A stretch of DNA of 64,000 bases. Source: Streptomyces graminofaciens. Lineage in GTDB: Bacteria; Actinomycetota; Actinomycetes; Streptomycetales; Streptomycetaceae. Within the stretch, counting starts at the first letter, position 1; every line of letters begins with the position of its first letter. The notes under the pieces are model-generated. The model was given only the letters and a program-made list of their open reading frames with translations, was not told the DNA's origin and did no database searches. Shown piece by piece: positions 59,390 through 64,000 of the stretch. The stretch spans positions 2,542,001 to 2,606,000 of the forward strand of contig NZ_AP018448.1 in NCBI RefSeq assembly GCF_030294945.1. Reading direction: 5' to 3'. The position numbers were made by a program, and so were the translations under genes.

Positions 59390-59575
59390 GCGGTTGCGGT
59401 GGCGAGGCTGTCCGGCCCGTCGGCGCCCACGGGGCCGTGGAATCCGGCGACGGCGGCCACCTGGCAGGGTGGGCCGCGGCGGTGCGCATCGCCAGGAGGC
59501 CGCCCATGCACTAGCCGGTCACCGCGACCGGTCCGGCGCCGACCTCGGGCCGGGTGGCGCGCCGCTGTCGGGCCG
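59390..59575 (-). pseudogene. Degenerate dienelactone hydrolase fragment
   Basis: The minus strand reads PEVGAGPVAVTG, then a TAG (59511-59513) where the family has Tyr, then CMGGLLAMRTAAAHP. This is the nucleophile elbow GYCMGG of dienelactone hydrolases. A frameshift follows and another frame continues VAAVAGFHGPVGADGPDSLA. The first half and the end of the gene are absent. Confidence 0.7.
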
Positions 59576-59698
59576 GCGGGGCACCGCCGCTCGGCTCACC
59601 GGGCCCCCGGGTGACCCCGCTCCGGCGTCACTACGAGCGTGTGGCTGAGCACGTGCTCGCATTCGCCGGTATCGCCGCAGCCCTCATGTGGAATCGGT

Positions 59699-61030
59699 TC
59701 ACGCGGGGCGCGGCACCGGGCCTGGGAAGTTGCCGTTGGCCGCGTGCGAGGGCATCTTCCCGGGAGGGGGCGACGCGAGGGCGGCTATCACCGGTAGCGG
59801 CTCCAACCCGAAGATGTCCCGACCGTTGATCTCGGCCATCGGATCGATGCGGAACGCACCGTGGGTCGCCAGCACATGCACGTCCCGGACGAAGCGCTGG
59901 ATCGGGTTGGACAGGCCGACGGTCGAGGAACCGAGTGCCAGTTGGAGCCCGTCGATCACCTGGAGACAGGCGTGGATCTGATGGACGAGGTCCATCGTGA
60001 TCTCAGGTTCCTCCGACGGGTGGAAGTCCTCGCCCGCCAGTGCGCGCCGGTCGATCTCGTCGACCTGCCGCTCGATGAGCGCCGCGGCCGTGTTGATGAC
60101 GGCCCTCGCCTTGCCCGCCACGACCTGAGTCGAGGCCATGTCGGCCATGGTCGGATACGGCAGGTTGAACGGCGGCCGCTTGGCGGCCTGCTCGACGAAG
60201 GCCTTGAAAGCACCTTCGGCCATGCCCAGGGCGAGCGCCGCGAACCCCGCCGTGGTGGCGACCATGGTTCCGATCGAGGAGTGCATGAATCCGAGTCCCT
60301 GGTACTTGCCCCGCAGGGCCTCCATGCGCGCGAGCATGTCCATGGTGTGGATGATCCGGTACTCGGGGACGAACACCTCCTCGTCGGCCCGCACACTGTT
60401 GCTCGACGTGGCGCTCAATCCCATGACGTGCCAGTCGTCGACGATCGTGTACTGGTCCGGGGTGAGGAGTCCCATCGCACGACGCCGTTCTCCGGTGTTC
60501 GGGTCCTCGTACTCGAATCCGACCGAGGCCCACTTCGCGATCTTGCAGCCACTCCCGAAGGACCATTTCCCCTTCACCATGTATCCGCCTTCGACCTTGC
60601 GGCCGTCGCCGACCTTCGGCGCGAAGACGGTGGCGCCGAACAGGAGTGGCCCCTGCCAGGTCTTGACGTCGGCGAAGACCTCGTCCTTCACACGGTCGTT
60701 GAAGGTGAGCGCGCTTCGGGTCGCGCTGGAGACGATCACCGTCCAGCCGGCCGACGCGTCGACGCGTCCGAGCTCACGTACGACCTCCACGGTGTCGCGG
60801 GCGCCGGATGCGAACCCGCCCAGCTCCACCGGGACGGTGATGCGGAACACCCCGATCTCGTGCAACACCGAGACCGTCTCGGGTGCGAGTGCGCCCCGCA
60901 ACTCCCCCTCGCGGGCACGTTCGGCAAGGCCGGGCGCCGCCGCGCGCACCGCGTCGCGCATGCGCCGTCCCTCCTCGCTCAGATAGGGCGACTCGGGGAA
61001 CCTGCTCGCTTTGGGCAACGTCATGGTCAT
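59699..61030 (-). CDS. Acyl-CoA-dehydrogenase-fold flavin monooxygenase (HsaA/NcnH-like)
   Basis: A 443-residue group D flavin monooxygenase, or acyl-CoA dehydrogenase relative. The N-terminal helical domain (about 1-125) includes FRITVPVELGGFASGARDTV. The central beta domain has GKWSFGSGCKIAKWASVG and DDWHVMGLSATSSNSV. The C-terminal helical domain ends LGSSTVGLSNPIQRFVRDVH. The acyl-CoA catalytic Glu region is not obvious, and the pattern fits hydroxylases that use reduced FMN/FAD from a separate reductase, such as the one at 63443. Substrate probably a phenol or polycyclic aromatic. Confidence 0.87.
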   Translation of the reverse strand: MTMTLPKASRFPESPYLSEEGRRMRDAVRAAAPGLAERAREGELRGALAPETVSVLHEIGVFRITVPVELGGFASGARDTVEVVRELGRVDASAGWTVIVSSATRSALTFNDRVKDEVFADVKTWQGPLLFGATVFAPKVGDGRKVEGGYMVKGKWSFGSGCKIAKWASVGFEYEDPNTGERRRAMGLLTPDQYTIVDDWHVMGLSATSSNSVRADEEVFVPEYRIIHTMDMLARMEALRGKYQGLGFMHSSIGTMVATTAGFAALALGMAEGAFKAFVEQAAKRPPFNLPYPTMADMASTQVVAGKARAVINTAAALIERQVDEIDRRALAGEDFHPSEEPEITMDLVHQIHACLQVIDGLQLALGSSTVGLSNPIQRFVRDVHVLATHGAFRIDPMAEINGRDIFGLEPLPVIAALASPPPGKMPSHAANGNFPGPVPRPA

Positions 61031-61239
61031 CTCATTTCTCTTTCTTCATCCTTGGGCATCGCCGGACGCGTTCATCACGGCGCACGGGCGGCGGCGGAGC
61101 GCGATGCAGGGAAGGGAGCGCCTCGGCCCGGCGGCGTCGACTACGGGCCGCGCGGTTGTACGTCCACTGCGAGGGGAGCGGGCGGCGCGGCCGGAGCGGG
61201 TGCTGCGGCGATGATCTGCGACGGGGCCGGGCTCGCCTC

Positions 61240-61755
61240 TCAGTTCCCCGGCAGCGGCGCGGCCATCTTGCGGAAGGCACTCCAGTGCTCGGCGAGCTTG
61301 CCGTCGCGCACGCGGAACACCGTCAGGATGTACCAGTCGTAGGTCTCGCCGGGGCTCGACGGATCCGGCGTCGGCGCCTTCATCATGACGCACGCCAGAT
61401 CGCCCTCCAGGACCACGCTCACCACCGGCGGCGGAGTGCCGTTGCCGGTCGGAACGTGTCGGAAGTGCTCGATGAGGTTGTCCAGGCCGTTGCCGGGCGC
61501 GTTCGGGTCGTGCTGGACGTAGTCCTCGACGACGTAACGCTTCATCACGTCGACGACGTTCTCCTGCACGGTGCCGTCGCGCACCATGCGCGCGAGGTCC
61601 GCCTCGAAGTCGACCAGCAGACGCTTGACGGCGGTCCGTTCGGGCGTGTCGGCCTGCGCGACAGCGGCCTTGTAGTCCTCGTGGTCGAGCCAGGTCTCGT
61701 ACAGCGCGGGATCGTTGATGTGCGCGATGCCGTCGACGATGCTGAAGTCGTTCAT
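61240..61755 (-). CDS. NTF2-like (SnoaL-like) protein
   Basis: A 171-residue NTF2-fold protein with an N-terminal extension of about 45 residues (MNDFSIVDGIAHINDPALYE). The core contains VMKRYVVEDYVQHDPNAPGN, HFRHVPTGNG, VVSVVLEGDLACVMMKAP and the C-terminal TVFRVRDGKLAEHWSAFRKM. It sits between the two flavin monooxygenase genes on the same strand and may act on the hydroxylated product. The ATG is preceded by an AAGGAG-type site. Confidence 0.86.
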   Translation of the reverse strand: MNDFSIVDGIAHINDPALYETWLDHEDYKAAVAQADTPERTAVKRLLVDFEADLARMVRDGTVQENVVDVMKRYVVEDYVQHDPNAPGNGLDNLIEHFRHVPTGNGTPPPVVSVVLEGDLACVMMKAPTPDPSSPGETYDWYILTVFRVRDGKLAEHWSAFRKMAAPLPGN

Positions 61756-61821
61756 GCGCGGATGGGCTCCTTGTCTCGGGAGAAATCTGTTGAGGCACGG
61801 CGTTCGGGGACGCGCCGCCGA

Positions 61822-61975
61822 TCATGAAAGCGGGGCAGGCCCAGGAGCCGGCGCCCGTTGTGCTCCGCCGACGGGTTCGACGCGGATCGCGCCGTGCGAC
61901 GTGAGTACGCGGACGTCTCGGACGAACCGCTGGATGGGGTTGGACAGGCTCACGGTGGACGAGCCGATCTCTTCT
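61822..61975 (-). pseudogene. C-terminal remnant of a third HsaA-like monooxygenase
   Basis: About 49 codons encode GSSTVSLSNPIQRFVRDVRV and LTSHGAIRVEPVGGAQ up to a stop. This matches the C termini of both flanking monooxygenases. Just upstream the sequence becomes A+T-richer and unrelated (about 61976-62040), so the first 90 percent of the gene is gone. This is the trace of a collapsed tandem duplication. Confidence 0.75.
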
Positions 61976-62066
61976 CTATACGTACTGCACAGTTCAGTGC
62001 ATATTGTGGACATGAAGATGAACAGGTCGGAAAAATAGAGCGCGAGGTCACCCAGAGGCGTCGGCC

Positions 62067-63368
62067 TCAACCCAGTGGAGGGCGGGGGGCGTTGACGCCG
62101 CGCTGCGGCACTGCGGCGCCGACCATGGGGAAGGGCTCAAGTCCGAGGAGGCGTCGGCCGTTCTGCTCGGCGAGCGGATCCACGCGGATCGCGCCGTGCG
62201 AGGTGACCACGCGCGCGTCGCGGACGAAGCGCTGGATCGGGTTGGACAGCGAGATGGTCGATGAGCCGAGCGTCTTCTGGAGCAGGTTGATCGCGTCCTC
62301 GCAGAGGTTCGCCGCGTATGCGACGGCGAGGCTGATCTCCGACTCCTCGTCGTCGCTGAACTCGAGACCGGCATCGGTGCGTGCGTCCACCTGGTCCGCG
62401 TAGCGTTCGATCGTCGAGCCGGCGAGAAGGATCATCGCCTGGGCGCGCCCGGCCGCCACCTGGGCCGACGCCATCTCGGCGACGCTCGGGTAGGGCAGGG
62501 TGAACGGCTTGCGCCTGATCGCCTGTTCGGCGAAGCACGACAGCGCACCGCGCGCCATGCCCAGCGCGATCGAGGTGTTGCTGAGCGCCACGGTCATCAA
62601 CAGCGCCCGGCCGCTCTGCCGGAAGGCGGCGCCGCTGTAGTGGTGTCGGATCCGGTCGAGCCTCGGCGGAAACTCGACGAGGTCGAGGAAGCGGTGGTCC
62701 GGGACGAAGATCTCCTCGGTGACCCGCAGGCTGTTGCTGGACGTTCCGGAGAGCCCCATGACGTGCCAGTCGTCGAGGATCTCGAACTGCTCCCGCTCCA
62801 GCACCACCACGCCGCGGCCGGTGCCTCCGGCCTCCGCGGGGTCGAAGGCGACCCCCACCATCGCCCAGCGGGCGTGCTTGCAGCCGCTGCCGAAGGCCCA
62901 CCGGCCGTCGACCATCCAGCCGCCGTCGACCTTGCGGGCGTTCCCGACCGTGGTCGCGAACACGGAGGCGCCGACGAGAGCCGGACCCACCCAGCCCTCG
63001 ACGTCCTTGCGGATCTCCTCGATCAGCTTCGGCTGGAGCCCGAGGAAGTTGCGCAGTCCGACGCCGACGAAGGCACTCCAGGCCGCCGACCCGTCGGCCT
63101 CACCCAGGGCCGCGACGACCTCGACGAGGTCCCGTGCGCCCAGCGCGCTGCCACCCCACTCGACCGGCATCGTCATGCGGTAGACGCCCGCCTCGTCCAG
63201 TGCCTGAAGCACGTCGGGAGTCAACGCCCCGATCCGCTCCCCCTCGCGCGCCCGCGACCGGATGAGCGGGACGAGGTCGCGGATCCGGTCGCGCAGCTCA
63301 CGTCCGGCGTCGGTCAGCCACGGCGATTCGACTGCCCCGACCTCCGGGGCGGTGTGCTCGGGCATCAT
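62067..63368 (-). CDS. Acyl-CoA-dehydrogenase-fold flavin monooxygenase (HsaA/NcnH-like)
   Basis: A 433-residue paralogue of the protein at 59699-61030. Conserved blocks are VYRMTMPVEWGGSALGARDL, GRWAFGSGCKHARWAMVG, DDWHVMGLSGTSSNSLRV and LGSSTISLSNPIQRFVRDAR. GAGGAG lies 6 bases before the ATG. It follows the flavin reductase gene by 74 bp, making it the closest oxygenase partner of that reductase in a two-component system. Confidence 0.88.
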   Translation of the reverse strand: MMPEHTAPEVGAVESPWLTDAGRELRDRIRDLVPLIRSRAREGERIGALTPDVLQALDEAGVYRMTMPVEWGGSALGARDLVEVVAALGEADGSAAWSAFVGVGLRNFLGLQPKLIEEIRKDVEGWVGPALVGASVFATTVGNARKVDGGWMVDGRWAFGSGCKHARWAMVGVAFDPAEAGGTGRGVVVLEREQFEILDDWHVMGLSGTSSNSLRVTEEIFVPDHRFLDLVEFPPRLDRIRHHYSGAAFRQSGRALLMTVALSNTSIALGMARGALSCFAEQAIRRKPFTLPYPSVAEMASAQVAAGRAQAMILLAGSTIERYADQVDARTDAGLEFSDDEESEISLAVAYAANLCEDAINLLQKTLGSSTISLSNPIQRFVRDARVVTSHGAIRVDPLAEQNGRRLLGLEPFPMVGAAVPQRGVNAPRPPLG

Positions 63369-63442
63369 CGGCTCTCCTCATTGAGATGGGGCGAAAACAA
63401 CGAACTGATCCGTAGGGGTGGGCGAGTTGGCGGCAGCCCCTC

Positions 63443-63985
63443 TCAGGCGGGGACAGCCGACCTGTCGCCGTCGTCGAGCCGCCGGAAGCGGCTTCCGTGG
63501 AAGACCAGGGGCTCGGCCGACGGCAGCGTCCACAGGCGATCTATCTCCAGCAGGGCGATGGTGTGGTCGCCCGCCGGGAGTTCGGCGCGGAGCGTGCAGG
63601 TGTACCAGGTGACCGCCCCGGGAAGGACCACCGCTCCTTCTCCTGTCGCCTCCCAGTGCACCTCGGCGAACCGGGTCTCCTCTGCACCTGCCAGCCCGCG
63701 GCACACCTCACCCTGCTGCTCGCCCAGGACACTCAGGCCCAGCCGTGGCAGCTGCCTGAGCTTCGGCCAGGTGCGGGACGAGGTCTGAAGGCACACCGAG
63801 ACGAGGGGCGGAGCCAGCGAGACGGACGTGAAGGAGCTCACCGCCATTCCGACGGGGCGATCGTCCACCATTCCGCACACCGCGATCACCCCGCTCGGGA
63901 AACGGCCGAACGCTTCCCGCAGGGCCTGCGCGTCCGTCGGTGCCACTGGTGTGGGCTGCGGCTCGAGGCCGGAGCCCGAATCCAT
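63443..63985 (-). CDS. Flavin reductase of a two-component monooxygenase (HsaB/HpaC-like)
   Basis: A 180-residue flavin-reductase-domain protein. ALREAFGRFPSGVIAVCGMV, GMAVSSFTSVSLAPPLVSVC and LSVLGEQQGEVCRGLAG are the typical FMN-binding blocks, followed by LPAGDHTIALLEIDRLW with the conserved GDHT motif. It reduces FMN or FAD with NAD(P)H and passes it to the downstream oxygenase. It is the first gene of the cluster; only 15 bases of its upstream region are in the window. Confidence 0.9.
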   Translation of the reverse strand: MDSGSGLEPQPTPVAPTDAQALREAFGRFPSGVIAVCGMVDDRPVGMAVSSFTSVSLAPPLVSVCLQTSSRTWPKLRQLPRLGLSVLGEQQGEVCRGLAGAEETRFAEVHWEATGEGAVVLPGAVTWYTCTLRAELPAGDHTIALLEIDRLWTLPSAEPLVFHGSRFRRLDDGDRSAVPA

Positions 63986-64000
63986 GAGCCCCTGGGGCCC

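Overview
The window is high-G+C actinomycete DNA, most probably from a Streptomyces chromosome arm. The evidence is strong third-position G/C, frequent GTG/TTG starts, ATGA/GTGA overlaps, a mycothiol-dependent maleylpyruvate isomerase, a class E sortase substrate (LAETG) and many IclR/GntR/MarR/LysR regulators. I found no rRNA, tRNA, CRISPR array, phage or intact mobile element. It reads as a catabolic island for aromatic acids and organic acids, with several decayed genes between the operons.

Layout. 0-13.3 kb: IclR regulator, NTF2-like protein, DHA2 transporter and SDR; TetR regulator; then a Rieske oxygenase / PDR-type reductase / NTF2-like operon facing a five-gene operon (GMC oxidoreductase, GlcG/HbpS-like protein, TIM-barrel amidohydrolase, DUF59 protein, esterase). 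13.3-16.8 kb: decayed DoxX and MFS genes, a secreted beta-propeller protein with a MarR regulator, and a transposase remnant. 16.8-21.9 kb: operon of MHS transporter, split transketolase and SDR, divergent from a GntR regulator. 22-24.6 kb: intradiol dioxygenase, HpaH-like hydratase and HpcH/HpaI aldolase. 25.2-28.2 kb: cytochrome P450, PDR-type reductase and IclR regulator. 28.9-33.7 kb: a complete 3-hydroxybenzoate/gentisate pathway with its IclR regulator. 33.8-38.5 kb: DctA carrier, glycerate kinase, LysR regulator and tartrate/D-malate dehydrogenase, which fit tartrate (or D-malate) use. 38.9-48.5 kb: alcohol dehydrogenase, FAH hydrolase, extradiol-type VOC protein, GntR regulator, NMT1-like protein, SnoaL-like protein, LysR regulator and an MFS carrier, linked by a recurring GTGTATGCA-like box. 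48.8-53.6 kb: orphan Tat-type solute-binding protein, then a MarR / DsbA-like / MBL / two NTF2-like operon. 53.9-58.5 kb: secreted sialidase-fold glycosidase with ricin repeats, an internally deleted LacI regulator with a double-palindrome operator, and a LAETG wall protein. 58.8-64 kb: TetR and dienelactone-hydrolase pseudogenes, then two acyl-CoA-dehydrogenase-fold monooxygenases, a remnant of a third, an NTF2-like protein and a flavin reductase.

How it works together. Several units attack aromatic rings (Rieske, P450, 3-hydroxybenzoate 6-hydroxylase, two-component flavin monooxygenases). Others cleave them (gentisate, intradiol and extradiol-type dioxygenases) or process ring-fission products (FAH hydrolases, hydratase, aldolase, isomerase). 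Each unit has a local regulator, and several have a visible palindrome in the matching promoter. The least familiar unit is the 5.5-13.3 kb Rieske/GMC/amidohydrolase locus. Functional calls come from recognising motifs and family features by reading; no database search was run.
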